Assembly: GCA_021399445.1 (NCBI GenBank)
Contig: JAJTUQ010000001.1
Coordinates: forward strand, 7,254,001-7,318,000
DNA: 64,000 bases
Origin: Xylogone sp. PMI_703
Taxonomy: Eukaryota > Ascomycota > Leotiomycetes
Reading direction: 5' to 3'
Position 1 is the first letter of the stretch. Every line of letters starts with the position of its first letter. The notes under the pieces were generated by a model, which searched no databases, was not told the DNA's origin, and worked only from the letters and a program-made list of their open reading frames with translations. Positions 27,037 to 40,806 of this stretch are shown here, in pieces. The position numbers and the translations under genes were made by a program.

Positions 27037-29041
27037 ATTGTCTAGGCGGGTTAATGTGCGTAAAGGACTTGTGTTCTTGTGTAGGGTGTAAGTTGATCGA
27101 GTTCGTTTGCGACAAAACTCGAAAAGTGGTTTGCGGGTGGGACAAATTGAAGCGTAAAATGCGATAAAATATAGGATTGAAACCGATTGTGAAATTATAT
27201 ATTTGATGAAAAGAGCAGGTTGAATTGGTAATTACCACTTTTATTCTCCGATATATATTAGAAGGCCACAAACATGAGTGGTTGGAATTCCAGTTCGTTC
27301 TCGCTGCTTCCAGTTAAAATTTGTTTGTGCCTTGCTTATAAGGCCACAACAAAATTTCTTTGTTCCCATTTGCTCGAGGCTTGGCGATGTATGCGTCAAC
27401 GGATGGCCCGTCGCCACTGAGCCGGAATTTTGTTGCACATCTGAAGAGATGCCGCCGCAGACAAGCCGCAACTGTTCTCCGCTCAGTCTGCGGAGTCCTA
27501 AAGTGACTTACGGTGTGTCTGAAGTATGGTTGTTTTGTCCCTGACAAAATCCGTGAAGAGAAACGCTAACAGCATCCATTGTGGCGCCTATTCTCAACGT
27601 CTAAACGAGGCTGAAAGCTCTCAAGTTCATGAGTTTGATATTGTACTTTATGTGGGTTTGTATGATATATCTCCTTGCGTAACCTAAATGAGGGTTTCTG
27701 ATCCCAAAAACTCTATCTGCTTGTGCTTCAGATCTCTCTTTCTTCTTGATTCTTCCTGTTTGGCTAGAGAAAGTGGGAGTCCTGTACTACTAGTTGTAAA
27801 TTCTCTATAGTGAGTGATGTGTCTCTTTCGGAAGAGAGAACCTCGCAACTTCATGCTATGCACGCTGTTAGTCTGACAGACTTGGCGGGAAGTATCTGTA
27901 TTCCCAATCGGAGTCCATGAGATTTTATTCAATTATTGCATTTATAATTTAGCCCCTAACAACCTGGAAAGTATGGGGTCTACAAACTTGGTGGTTGGAA
28001 CTCCATCACATGAAACAAAACTAAAGACAAGCGGCGTAGAGAAGTTGATTTAGGAAACCACGAACAGCTCTATGTATGATTTCATGCATTAACACTATCC
28101 TTCAGTTATGACCCGAGTATTTCAATGGTCACTTTTTCCAAGGGTCGTAGGGTCCCATTTTGACCCTGAAATCGCTAACTTCTATATAGCCCCAAATAGG
28201 AAATGCATATACAACCAACAGCAAAAAGCACCGTTGTGGCAGAGCGCAGGTCAAGTTGCTGTCCTAAGAGCAAGGAGAGAATTCAAGCCTAGCTGCCTCG
28301 ATACGGCTAGGAGAGATGTAAGGCCTACAGCTGGGATAACTGGCATAGGGCAAGAACTCTTTTGTCATTCTCGTTATCCGAATATTTTTTTACTTTGGTT
28401 GTAGAATTCTAGTTTTTTTCTTGCTTGATAGCTTCTATAGGTGTTATCCGTGATCTTATATCTCAAGGAATATAGTATATTGTTTAATGTTGGTCAGCAT
28501 ACCAAGAGATTCACTAGGTTACCTGCCTGCTAGAGTTTTGCCACTCTCTTCGAATTCTACAGCTGCGCATATATTCATTTTATCATTGTTACAGCATAGA
28601 TGTTATCTGCAATCAGTTAAGATACTCTTGTAGGTAGATTAGTCCGGCCTCGTGCCATGTCACGATATCCCTCACAAGGCTGCTTCTCAGCCTTGCCCTT
28701 AAAACATGTTGTGAAACCTCACAAACTACTTAGATCCTAGCTAACTACTAATAAAAACGACGCAGTTATTGAGTTACTCTATAGATTCGTATTCATGTGT
28801 GAGGAATTGGGATATTAACAGGTATATAACCAACTGTTGATGTCAATGACGCCCTTTCACTCCACTATTGCACTATTATGGAATGCCGATAAGGCGATAA
28901 CAAGGAATTTACCCAAACTGCCCAAGAAAACGGCCAACACAATATGACTTCTCCCCAAAAATTTTGCTCGAGACTTACACATTTAATTAGACCAAATAGA
29001 CAGCCTTTTTCTTACCACCTTTCGCCCTCTTCACCATAATC
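27037..29041. other. 2-kb divergent promoter region between FES1 and CAF16
   Basis: A+T-rich, with scattered short frames (for example 28108-28404 on the plus strand) that match nothing known. A C/T-rich stretch before 29042 suits the CAF16 leader. I looked for tRNA, 5S and transposon ends and saw none. Confidence 0.5.
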
Positions 29042-29905
29042 ATGTCTTCCGTAATGGAGTCTTTAGCTCCAGACCCAGCCACCCCCGCCCCCTCAATCCA
29101 GGTCAAGAATCTCTCCTACACCTTCGCAGACCGCTCTACTGGTCTCTCCAACGTCAGTCTCTCGCTTCCACCGAACAGCCGTACGCTTCTGATCGGTGCC
29201 AACGGAGCTGGTAAGACGACGCTACTCCGTCTGCTGGCAGGAAAACGACTTTCGCCGGCCGGAACCATTTCCATAAATGGTCTCGATCCATTCAAGGACT
29301 CAATATCAGGAATCACGTACCTAGGACTAGAATGGGTGCTGAATCCCATTGTGCGAAACGACATTGGCGTTAGGGAGCTGTTGACAAGCGTGGGAGGAGA
29401 TGCGTACCCTGAGCGTCGAGACGAGCTTGTTCAAGTCCTGGACATTGATCTAGACTGGCGCATGCATGCTGTCTCCGATGGGGAACGAAGGCGTGTGCAA
29501 CTTGCTATGGGGCTGGTCCGACCATGGTGGATCCTACTCCTTGACGAGATCACGGTTGATCTCGATTTGCTAAGCAGAAGTAATTTCTTAGCTTGGTTGA
29601 AAGCCGAGACGGAGAAGAGAAATTGCACCATCGTCTATGCAACACATATTCTGGATAATTTGGCAGAGTGGCCGACACATTTGGTGCATATGAGTCTGGG
29701 GAAGGTTAAGGAGTGGGGCAGTGTGGAGCAATTTGATATCGACAAGAAGGTGAAGGAGACTGGGAATAGCCGGCTCGGAGAGTTGGTTCTGAACTGGTTG
29801 AAAGAAGATCTGGTAGAGAGAGGACCGAGAAATGTGGTTGGAAGCGAAGGGAAGACGTATTCGGAGGCTGGAATTGGAGGCTATGGAAATGAACGAAAGG
29901 ATTGA
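29042..29905 (+). CDS. CAF16: CAF16-like non-membrane ABC ATPase
   Basis: A single exon of 287 residues. This is a soluble ABC ATPase with one nucleotide-binding domain and no membrane segment. The yeast namesake associates with the CCR4-NOT complex and RNA polymerase II mediator. Walker A is GANGAGKTT at residues 52-60, the signature is SDGERRRVQ at 145-153 (a family-typical variant of LSGGQ), Walker B is ILLLDE at 164-169, and the switch histidine is in ATHIL near residue 202. After the NBD comes a C-terminal extension with [12 protein letters not shown] second ATG four codons later (29054) is an alternative start. The gene is convergent with ELP2, 372 nt apart. Confidence 0.93.
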   Translation: MSSVMESLAPDPATPAPSIQVKNLSYTFADRSTGLSNVSLSLPPNSRTLLIGANGAGKTTLLRLLAGKRLSPAGTISINGLDPFKDSISGITYLGLEWVLNPIVRNDIGVRELLTSVGGDAYPERRDELVQVLDIDLDWRMHAVSDGERRRVQLAMGLVRPWWILLLDEITVDLDLLSRSNFLAWLKAETEKRNCTIVYATHILDNLAEWPTHLVHMSLGKVKEWGSVEQFDIDKKVKETGNSRLGELVLNWLKEDLVERGPRNVVGSEGKTYSEAGIGGYGNERKD

Positions 29906-30277
29906 TGAGGATATCCATCTGAGTATCTATCGAGGTGCTAGTATGAGCTTTTCGGTCTTTCTCATTTCTTATTTATCTTTCTGGATTTGGATTGTCATTA
30001 TATAGGAGGGCCTTAACGCCCTATTACATGCATGATTGGCGTTGCATTTAACATGTATTAGAACTTTTGGGAAATGGATGAAGGATAGATGAGGGCAATA
30101 TGCATGAAAGAGCTTCAACGGCTGGCATGAAGCCTTTCAACAGGCGTTCAAGGAGATTCAACTTCAGGAGGCATATTTATTCGGCGTTGTATTAGGTGAC
30201 TATCTCTTAACAGGTGTCAAGCATAGGAATAAGCACTCGATGTAATTCAGTATTTGGTACCTTTAAACGTGTGTCTA
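29906..30277. other. Short intergenic region between convergent CAF16 and ELP2
   Basis: 372 nt holding both 3' UTRs. No gene, hairpin or RNA signal is obvious. Confidence 0.6.
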
Positions 30278-33119
30278 TTAGAGGCCATGCAGAGTATATA
30301 TTCTCAAAGTGCAATCTTCGCTTGCAATTGCAATAGTCATATCAAGTTTGCCATCTTTGGCCTCCCTTGCAGGCTTCCAGGTTAGCTGTGTTACTGCCTT
30401 CGACGTATCAAGGTAATTGCTGCAACTACGTTAGAAAATTTCCATGATTTATAAAAGGGAGGTACTCACCGTTTATCTAACGTCTCGTTACCAGTTACCA
30501 AATACTCACTTTTGGCACTAATACTGTAAATCTTGACTCTTCCACTTTCCGTACCAACGGCAAGATAGATTATATCATCGTTGATGGCCACATTTAGGAA
30601 GCTAATTGCTGTAACAGGATTCTCCTCTGGAATAGTCTTAACACAACTAAATCCATCCGCAGATCCATCCGGTACTTTGGCCCATAATTTAACAGTCTTG
30701 TCCCTGCCAGCCGTAGCGAAAACGGGAAAAGAGGTGGGAGCCCAAGCAGCATCTAGAATCATCCTTGAATGCCCCTTTGGGTTTGACTCCGCCATTGTGT
30801 AACTGTACTTATTTGTGTTATCTCGCTGAAAGATAGCCCACTGCCTATCTCTTCCTACGCTGACTAGATATTTATCATCGGCTGAGAATCTAAGTCTCGT
30901 AACTGTTAAGGAGTGGGCTGTCAGAGGTGGTTTCATTTCATGCCACTCCTTGGTGTCATAATTCCTAATAACTGCATGATAGATCGAGGTTGCTTTACAT
31001 GCCGTAGCAACTAAAGAACCATCATGGCTTGCGGCAAGAGTCGAAATTTCATAACCGTGTCCGTAGAGCTTTTCAACTTCGGGCCATAGAGTGTATCGAG
31101 ACAGATGTTCCTCAAATGGCGGATGGTCGAGATTTAAAGTTGATTTGTGGACAATCGAGGCCGGATCAATAGCGTCTCTATCATTTGAATTATTGATACC
31201 GTGGTAGCCACTCGAGATTTCCTCGTTATCCTCAACCGCTTCTATCGCCTTATTAGATAGGCCAAGCACCGGCATATTTGCGGCGTCAGGGATATCTGCT
31301 TCATCTACTGGACTTCCAATGCCACATAATTGGTATAATAGATTTGCCACGGCTTTAGGTTCTTTAAAAACTCGAAGAAGCTTCTCATCAGCTCCTGAGA
31401 CAAACTGGCTTTCGCCCAGGGTGTCAATACAATTGAGATCGTAACCGTGAATTTGTGGCCTTGCCATCTCGTGCCATGTTTCCTTGCTACTACGCTTCCA
31501 TGCTGCATGAAGCCTTGTAGTTTGGTCGGAACTTGTGGAAAGAATATAGTCACCTCCTTTTGACCACGCAATACCGGTTATGGATTGAGTATGTCCACTG
31601 ATTCCAACCGCTTGATTCCATCGGTCTTGCTCTTTATTGAATGTCCACCTCCTCCAGCTTCCTGTTCTTCCCAGGCATACAACGGTGTCTCCTGAAGGGG
31701 ACCATAATCCTGTCCAGAACCCACCAGTACTACCGGTTGCTGTTGTAGAACCCTTTTCAGCACTTATTTCACCTAGTCTTGCAATGGTGACCCAGATACC
31801 AGATGCTGGATCCGGCTCCCAAATCGCAAGTGAGTTATCAGCAGAAGCCGAGAGTAGTTGCAGCTTATTTCCCCCAACACGCCACCTCGAGCTATAGATC
31901 CAGTCTTCGTGCCCAAAGAGTAGTGCTTCAAAAGTAGCAGAGAAATCTAAGTTCTGAGCTTTAAATCGGTGTGCCTTGTTTGATAATGTCTTGCCTGGCA
32001 TGAAAGCTCCAAGTGATGGGTCTGCAGATGCTGCAGCTGCGGGCAGCTCTTTACCTTGGTGTATCCTCCATAGACGAATATACTTGTCTTGACTGGCCGA
32101 TGCAAGTAACAAGTCACTGTCTGCTGTTTTCTTTTCACTTGTGAAATCGAGGGATCTAATCCATCCCTCGTGGCCAGCTAAAGTTGCCTGAAGCTGGAAC
32201 TCCTTCGACGGACTTTCAGAATCTGAAACATAGAGCTGGACAATCTCTTTTGTTCCACCAACAGCAAGAATATATGAACCAGGTGCCCCAGGTAAGGAAG
32301 TGAGAGCCAATGCTAACGGAAACAACCTCGGCGTGATAACAATAGACTGCAAAAGTTGAGCCACGTTGTTCTCATCAAGGCTCCACACTTTAACGGTTCC
32401 ATCTGCGGCTCCAGATGCGAATATCCTCCCAACATCGGGGACAGCGAGGCAATTGATAGAAGCTTTATGTTCTGAGATAGTCTGAGTGCACTCATATTTC
32501 TCAGAATGTTCCAATTTCTTCCAGAGCTTGATCTGGCCATCAGCAGATCCACTGATTAGGAGACCTTTCACTGAGGAAACGAATTTTACTGCATTCACAG
32601 TGTCTGTGTGACTTTGTAATAACTCATGCACCCCTCTGCAATCAGCACTCTAAAATGGTCAACCAGGTTAGTGATTCGGTCTCAGAATGAAATTATATAA
32701 ATAAATAGTGAAGAACAAATGCATGCACCAAGATAGTTTCAACCTTGATCTCTTTCAATCCTCCACTATAGAACTGGACATCGCAAAAACAAGCCCCAGG
32801 GCACTTAACACATCAAAAGAGTAAAACAAGAAGACTGAAAAAGAAAAAGAAAATCTAAATACCAACAACCATATGATAAAAATGTGAAAGTTAAAAAAAA
32901 AGATAGACCGGAAATGAAAAGGAAGAGAAGAAAAGAAAAGGAGAAATATAGTCTCACCTCAGGTCTCCAAACCGCAACATTCCTATCCGCCCCAAAGGCC
33001 AGAACCCCAGACTCCCCATCCCAATCCGAAGCCGAAGGATGTCTATTCCCACCAGCAGCGAGGTACTCTGCATGGACGACTACACCATCGTCTCCATTGA
33101 CACCATCCTCCGTTGCCAT
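30278..33119 (-). CDS. ELP2: Elongator complex subunit ELP2 (WD40)
   Basis: Model on the minus strand: exons 33119-32958, 32649-30470 and 30419-30278, 827 residues. Elongator modifies wobble uridines (mcm5/ncm5U) of tRNAs; Elp2 is its double WD40-propeller scaffold in the Elp123 core. Exon 1 gives MATEDGVNGDDGVVVHAEYL and ends FGADRNVAVWRPE. Exon 2 resumes with SADCRGVHELLQSHTDTV and contains many WD repeats, such as GLLISGSADGQIKLW, IFASGAADGTVKVW, LASASQDKYIRLWR, LSASADNSLAIWE and FATAGRDKTVKLWA. The last exon adds AVTQLTWKPAREAKDG and ASEDCTLRIYTL, completing the final blade. The first intron is long (308 nt) and T-rich; the second is 50 nt. The frame could be mis-started at a GTG at 32631, but the exon above it supplies the conserved first blade. 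Confidence 0.95.
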
Positions 33120-35712
33120 CCTGTATCGGGAAAAAAGGATAATAAAAAGGCCTTCACCAAAATCCTGCTATTAACAGGAGAGGGTCAGGCAAGGCGCGTT
33201 TGATGGCGGGTTGGGTGCGAGTCATATGACGAGGCTGAGAGAAATTCTTGGTGGGCTCCAAAATTTTTAGCTTGTGGGTGGGAAGGCGGAGGGGAAGGCT
33301 GACGGATTTGGGAGGGGAGGGGGAGCTATGACGACATTTGGTTGGGCAGCACTCTTTTCCTGTATTTGATAACAGAGAGTACATGCAGAGATGGATAAGG
33401 CAGTATACGATGAGCATTAATATTTATGGGTTTGGTCACGGTTTTCTTCGTCAACATAAGTTAGAGCATCTGGGCGCCTTACTCTCAACAACTTTGCCTA
33501 CCATTCTAGTTTTCAATGGTTGTTATTTGTATAAAGGTACTTCATAGTGCACCGTCGCTGTGATCCATCCGCTTCGATAGCTCCACAATGTCGGACAATT
33601 GGCTGGAAATTCAGGATAGTATGAAAGCCCACATGTTACATAGATATCCCTAGGCTAGCATATTTAATCAGAGACTAGCTATAGATGGATTGAATATGGT
33701 TCCTAAATCACTAATAGAAGAAACCTCCAAGATCGTTTGATATCACAGATATTATTTTGGTCTACAACACTCATAAAATATCTGAAACGGACAAGAACGA
33801 TAACTTCAGCTTACCTCATCGATTCCGGCTACTCTGAGCTCTCTGCCATGTACACGCGTATTACGGCAAGAAGATGCGGCCCAAGGAAAATAATAAATTG
33901 GTTAGGGGTCACGGCAGCGTACCTGCTTAACCCTCCAGTAACAAGGAATAAGGAATGAGCCCTCGTGCAGCCCTGCAGATCACCTATAACGGAGGACTCC
34001 AGCTAGCTTTGCAGCCGGTGCCGTCCCGTTTGTATCAGGCGAAGACACGTTGATACTGTCAAGTAGCCTCTCACCCTATCGCCCTATCACCCTCTCAGCG
34101 AAGCTCGGTAAGTATGTGTGGCAAAGCCAACTACCAGTGGAGTTGAGTGCTCTTTTAGGAAATACAAATGGGACGATCGACAAAAGGAAGAACAACGATC
34201 AGAAACTATTGATGCACCATAGTCCATAGCTGAAATATAGCTAAGATAAGAATCTGGAAATGGGGCTATTTCGATGTCATCAACCATCAAAGTAATGCCC
34301 GAGAATGGCCTGAAAGCTGTGTAACAAGGTGTGAAGCATGGTGTGAAGACTTATTGGCCGGAATGAGAAGCACAATGCCCTAAGAAAAAAGAATTATAGA
34401 TCTGAAAAAGCAAGTTAATGTAATACACGCATAATTGTTTTCAAGGGTCCGTTGCCTCTTCTGCCTGCCATACTAGCTAGGCAATATGGTAGGATGAGTG
34501 TCAAAAAGGGGTCCACCTCAGCTTCCAAAGATCAGTGATACATATTGTCCGAAGATAAACGGAGTGCAAGCGATTGTCGGCAATGCCGTGAATTTGTTGG
34601 GTGATCATGGAATCCCATCTGCAATTGAGAAAATTTTTTCTCAAAGACAATCGTATATTTGTCTCTGTAGAAAGACGTGGGGCTATACTTCATGTCTTCA
34701 TAGGGCCGTGATCTATCGCTTGAATGGAAGGAAACAGGTGAGCATGGCAAGGGGTTCTAAGGAATAATCGAGCCCCTGGACTAAGGGATAAGAACTGATC
34801 CTGAGGGACATGCATCATCGACGTGTTCGTATCTTAGAAGCCACCCATTCCCAAACTGAAATGTTGGTCCACTTGCAAGCCACGAGTCACCGTCATCGGA
34901 ACGGATAGCTTATACGCGGCGGCGTTGAGATGTGATAGGATGGTGCGTCAACGGCCGCAACGAAACGGTAGATCTCTGCAGATATCACTGGAGGCCAGCA
35001 TGGTGAGGTGATAGATATGAACGTAAGCGAATGTAATAGGAGAAATAATGTCCGATATCTCGATGCGATTCAATTCCATGTGCTATGGGCATCGTACCAC
35101 GTGGAGCAATTTCAAAGGGAAATATGAACTGGAAACTAGACATTCATGTGCAAACTGCAAATTCAGGAAAACACGCATCTCAGTCATAAGACAAGTACAA
35201 ACGTAAGGAAATAAGACACCAATTACTTATATTTTTGCTGCTGATACGGCAATGCAGCTGCAGATCAATCCAACAAGCAGAGTCATCAAAAAAAGGCTAA
35301 ATTGGAGACCCAAAGGTACAACGGTGTTGGTACCTGATGACAAAGACACAATTTAATTAGTTGGACGCATTCTCAAGCCCACCTGCAGACTGACCCCATG
35401 CATGAAGCTGGAGGGAAGGATAGAGGGACGGCCTGGGACTGGCTTCCGAGACTAGAGACGGAAGATTGGTATTTCCCGCCTCCAAAAGTAGTTCCCTTCT
35501 ACTTGGAGGATGGGTGAGCAGAAGACAACCAGTCCGGCAAGGGATGCTGCATTGGGTTATTTTCAGGCGCAGCGAGGCCGCATTGCAGCGAAGCATTGAG
35601 AGCAGATGGCCAAAGAGGGTGTGCAAGATGTGGCGATGATCAGGGCTTTTCTGACGCCGACATAAGCCATGCGTGTGCAGGTGGCTGGAAGAAGAGAGGA
35701 AGGAGGGAAGGG

Positions 35713-35738
35713 AGCAAGCAATCAAGCAAGCAACCAAG
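35713..35738. repeat. AAGC-type tetranucleotide tract
   Basis: A run of imperfect AAGC/AATC/AACC tetranucleotides (gcaagcaatcaagcaagcaa and onward). The complementary GCTT tract occurs at 40790-40806. Confidence 0.5.
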
Positions 35739-38700
35739 CAAGAAGAGCTGCTGAGTTCATCTCGACATGACGGTTTTGGGCCACGGACTAAAATAGGTGC
35801 GAGTAGCGATTCGGGTGCCTTGACAAGAAAGCTTCTAGGTCACCCGCTCCTGTCAATTTCGGCACAACACCCAGGGGTCTAGAATATTGGGGAGAGGTTG
35901 CGGAGGATTTGCAGTATCATCATGCCTTGGAGTCGAGGTCGTGTTTGCTCCCCATTATCGTCACTTGTCACTCGTCACTCATTGCTCTCTTCTGATGATG
36001 ATCCTCATCTCCCAATTACCCCGCCCGAGACTGGTACAAGAAAAGTGGAAGATGGTTCAATGGCTTCTGCGGGGTTTAGATGTTGCGCGCCCGTGGTGGT
36101 GGTATTAGGGGGCCGTCACAGACATCAAACCGCACGGCATCAGGCATGGCCCTCAACCGCCTACGAACCGTGGCAGGTGCCCAGGCGTGCCAGACCAATC
36201 CCTTGGACCAGTCTGAGCCGTACAAACTCTGCAGAGTGTCGTCACGCTATGGTAATCGCGCGCTTGGTCTGGCTGATGGTGGGAGGAAGGCGCGAATCGG
36301 CACACGAGGATCGCACGTTGAACCAATCCGTCGATCAGAGAGCCAACTTATTTACAGCAGTGTTAGGGTTACTGGAGGACCACGCTTGATTACGAGGCTG
36401 GGTTTGTATCGAGTTGGAGATCCTGTCCGGCCGGATTTGGCGTGGTTGATTGATCTTGAAATCGGAATCTGGTGCTACCGGAAGAGATTCTCCTGGAAGA
36501 GAGACTATGTGGTGAAGGTAGCTGAAGCTCTTTCTGCTACAGTAGAGAGGCCTATCGCGAGCCCGAAAACTTTGATATCTTGTAAACGACCACGGTACAA
36601 TCCCGGCCTTAGGACCTGTCTCATCGTCCTCCCTCTTCCCGACATTAAGTTATTTCTTTGATTGGCAATGGAAGCAGAGCTGTCAGACAGGTCATGGCGG
36701 TTGAATCCGTCACTCCGAAGGAGGGTAGATTTGAGATTGGTGCAACCTCAGCCATCTTCAGCTGTTCCAACAGCAGTTCCAGCCATCCCTCTTTGTAGAT
36801 GGATGGTCGTCTTTTACACCGGGAATCGTCAGCCCGAGGACGCACTCACCTTCACTCAGCTGCAATCCGACTGCGGCAGTCACCCGGGGCATCTCATCCC
36901 AGCCTGAGGTTCTGGAGAGGGACTGGAGAGGTTCTGGATACCTCTATCTCCAAGCTGATTGCGCTCTCTTTGATTGCACGCTCCTGGATTGCTCTTCGTG
37001 TCCCTTCCAACCCAAACCTTGCCATTCCGTGCTAATCCCGCTGTCGAGATCCGGCTGGCGTGCCGCGGCGACCGAGTTCTGGGTAGGAGATGAGATGCGA
37101 CTGGGCCAGTCCACCGGCGGCTTTGTGGACTTGGAGAAGCAGAAAGTCTGGTACTGCTCACGCTGCTATCCATCAGGAACCTAGTGGACGTGAGCACGAA
37201 CAATTCCAACTGTCGTCGTCTGCTGTATCTCCAGGTTGCTCCACAATTGTGGAAAACGTGACTTCCCTTACCTAAAAAGCCGGCGCCAGAGAGCTGGATC
37301 TCTGGAGGCACGGATCCACCAGCGATCGAGGGAAGGTCATCCCATGGGGCGGACCCAGACAGGGGCAGGTCACGAGCACAGTGCTGGAGCGCTAAGGGAA
37401 ATCTCCTTGAAAAAGCGGAGCGGCTGGTGCTGGGAAAAGAAGCTCGCCGTGGGACCGCCTTGCCCGGTTCGGCTGCGTCTGGCTCCCCTTTGCCCTCCGG
37501 CAATGTCACGGTACTGTCGGATGCGGTATGGTAGCTTCTTTGCTGTACCGTGATATCGCATCTACTTTTACATGCTTACTGGCTTGATCCAACTTAATTC
37601 GTTGCCTTCAAACTCGCAGGTGTCTCGTGGCTATCTGCGGTCATCAACAAAATTGCCGCTACCATTGTCCGGTCCTGCAATCATTACTGTACGGTTCTGT
37701 ATTCGCTACACGAGAAGGAGGCCAGCCCAGGGAGAGAAAAGGAGAATATCTAGTTGTTGTGGGTGATGGACATGGTTATGGATATGGCTGGGCATGGTCA
37801 CAGCCACGGCATTTCTGCGGTGTATATTCCAAGCAGCCGATTCTGACAGTAAATGTGGACATAAATTTACCGTATGGTGTCTGCAGAACGAGTATCGCAG
37901 ATGTTGCGGCACGTTGCTCGTCTCGTCTGCTGGCGGCTTTTTTCATGGGGCACGAGCATCCCGTGACCAGAACCTGGGATGCGTTCTCGTCTGGTTGGCG
38001 CTTCCTGTCCCTCGCAGACGCAAGAAATCGGTCTTTGCTTTTTTCCTTTTCTATTTCATTTCGAGGCTTGTGCAGGGTTTGTCTGGCTGGTGGAACCTAT
38101 TTTGAGCTCAGAGCCTCCCATCTACCTGGTATCACCGCTCATTGGTCTGCCATACACGTGCAGCATTGTGTTTGCCTATGAATCAGCTTGCTCTTCATCC
38201 AACAAAGCTCCGTCTTACAGTATCTCTTTCCTGCCCCTGGATCCTCCAGACATCGTACAGCACCTCGTACGAAGAAGATACAGTACTACCTCCTTACAGC
38301 TTCTCGCATCTCGTCTGTGTCGGGTCCCTGGGCATTGGACATTGGACATGGGAATCGATCGATTCGGGTGCCGTAACTCTCTCTTGATCGTGGCAAATGG
38401 TGCCTCAGACGGTGAGACCGCAGCTGCAACTCCGAGCGCCTGGCCTTTCATCAAGGGTCCGGACGAGATGGTTTGACGTGTGATTCGTGGTCGAGGCCTC
38501 CGGCAGAGTCATCCGCGTACGGGAAGTTAAATCTAGTCTCTTGTCCGTGCCTTTGTTTAGGCCACGAGCGCGTCAAAAATTTCACCCTGCTGCAAATTAG
38601 GCCTGAGCATGAGGCTTTGGACCGAGCCAGGGCAGCTGGCCTGTGCTCCGTTAGATGCTGCTACTGGTAAGCCTGGCTAACTTGCCGGTGAATGGTTGGA

Positions 38701-40789
38701 CGTTGTTGATCGCATTGGAGCAAAGTTGACTTATCTTGATCTCAAAGACCAACGAAAACGGTGCTCTACGGATGCAATCCGCGCCAGATCGATGAAAGAG
38801 CCGAGCAACGATGCCTAATGTAAGGTACGAAGCTGGCTGGACCCGGCGAGCTGTGTCATGTGGGAGGCTCTGAATGCAGGCAGGTCTGACTACAGCAATG
38901 ATACCTGGACATCAACTCACGGAGCTGGCCGAACAGTTGCGATGAAGCTGAGGATAGACAGCCTGAAGCGCTGCTTACCCAAGGTACCTCTGTACTTGTA
39001 AGGTACAAGCTTATATGTGCAGCACCACAAGGCGTTGTAACTCAAGATAAGAAAGTCTCGAAGTGCAATGGAAGCGGCGTGGAATCTCTTTGGTCCTCTC
39101 TTCTGGGCGGCATCGTTCGCAGTCCTTGGGCGAGATCGCCGCTGCCAACGCCTCCAATGACGTACCGTTCGTCTCAAAGGGTCACATCGAACTGTACTGT
39201 ACCGTCGCACTTGCTGATGACAAAAGAGATGCTTTCTGCCTGTGTTGAATGCAGCTGAGCGGTTTCTCTCTTATGCCAATGTGGCTCGTTTGGGAGCACA
39301 TGGCCCCTACCACCTTATCGCCTCTCTGGGCACTGTTCTAGATGTAATTTTCTTCGCATGCAGTTAGTGACTCTCTATCCAACTAAGCTCGCCCGCAACA
39401 GCTGTTACTCCGCCTTTTGCACAGCTACCGGTACACATTAAGTCCAGAGGTACAGGAGCTTGGGTAGAGCTACCCAAAATCTACCGTTCCGGCAGCGAGC
39501 ACGAGCCTGCGTGGCTGCCAGACGCTTATGCATCCAGGAGTGGCATGGAGTGGTTTGTGCCCAGAGAACTGACCACTGCACGTCCAAAAGGATCCGGACA
39601 GTGCGTTAGTACGATACTGTACTGTGTAGACGGTGGTATCTGGAATTGCACCGCAGGGCGTGCGTCGATGCTTTCGTCACTGGCATGCAACGCCGTGGAG
39701 AGGAAGAATGATGCCAGAGCCGTGCAGAGAGCAGGAGATGGATGCGGTTGCAGTGCTGCTGTGTTGGTCTGTGATGCGGGATGGTGCTGGGGCCATGGGG
39801 AGCCACTGAGCCAGAAGGGCAGCGGGCCACAAATCCAAGGCTCCTGCGGTTGCTGCCAATGGGGGCGGCGATTGGCGCGTGCGGCGGAGGGGTCGAACGC
39901 TGCCAGGGACCCCGGGGATTTACAAATTCTGGTCCCATGATCGCGACCCATCCCCTTTCCTCGCCTTGCGCCTTACCCCTTCCATGGGGCATGCCGCCTC
40001 CTCAACAGCAACCGTTCAGTGCTCCAATGCTCCCATGCTCCATTGCTCGAATCGACCAGTCTGCGACTCTCTTTCTGTACGACGGCCGCATTTGCTCTCG
40101 TCACCTGCAAGCAGCAGCTCTGGCGCTCTGAATCTATGCACAACCGCGGTGGCTGAGGAGGAAAGAGGAAAGAAGAGGCAGAAGAGGTAGAGAGAGCCGG
40201 TGGATGCAGCCAATGGCCAACGGGTGCCCGCCTGGGCAAGCAGCCAGTTTGCCAAAAGGGCGCTGTCGAAGGAGGCAAAAGCACGCTGATGCTTTTCTAG
40301 CATTCATCTTAATCGTGCATGTCACGAGCGGCAACAACGAGGACTGGTACTGTACCGTACGCTCTTCCTGCAGCTTGCCAATCGTCACCAGGTGCATCAG
40401 CGGCTTGACGGTACAGCACAGTTCACGACGGCAGCTAAGCAGGCAAAAAGCAGAAGGGAAAAAAAGGCTCGCGCCAGCAAGAGGCTGCTGCATAGGGAAT
40501 AATGCCGCAAGACCATTGAGCTCCCAACCCTATCCCAACCGTCCTTGGTTTTTGGCCCTGCCAGATACAGACAGCCTGGCCATACTTGTACTCTGAGCCA
40601 TATCTACCAGAACGACTCCCAGAAAGAAGTAGATCGCAGTCCAACGCAGATTACAGTCTAGCAGTCCTACCTCCGGACTCAGATTCATGCACTCGCATTC
40701 GAACCTGACCGCGGGAGTCCTTGGGGTTTGGGCCGTACCAATTGGCCTTGCTCCATTCAGCCCTCCCAGTCGCCTCTGCGCGCCTGCTG

Positions 40790-40806
40790 GTTGCTTGCTT
40801 GCTTGC
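40790..40806. repeat. TTGC/GCTT tetranucleotide tract
   Basis: About four copies of TTGC/GCTT in a row (ttgcttgcttgcttgcc). It is the reverse complement of the 35.7-kb tract. A shorter copy is near 42018 (ttgcttgcttgtcc). Confidence 0.5.

Noticed and set aside
30466..32631. ELP2 read as a single exon starting at GTG
   Set aside because: Misses the first and last WD blades, which are supplied by flanking exons through clean GT-AG introns.
36080..36661. 193-codon plus-strand frame in the gene-free stretch
   Set aside because: No domain, no hydrophobic or repeat pattern, no splice partner; long chance frames are expected where G+C is higher.
36880..37509. 209-codon minus-strand frame
   Set aside because: Overlaps other long frames on the opposite strand; sequence resembles no family and has random Ser/Arg/Pro composition.
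37627..38181. 184-codon plus-strand frame
   Set aside because: No recognisable motif and it overlaps two other comparable frames in other phases.
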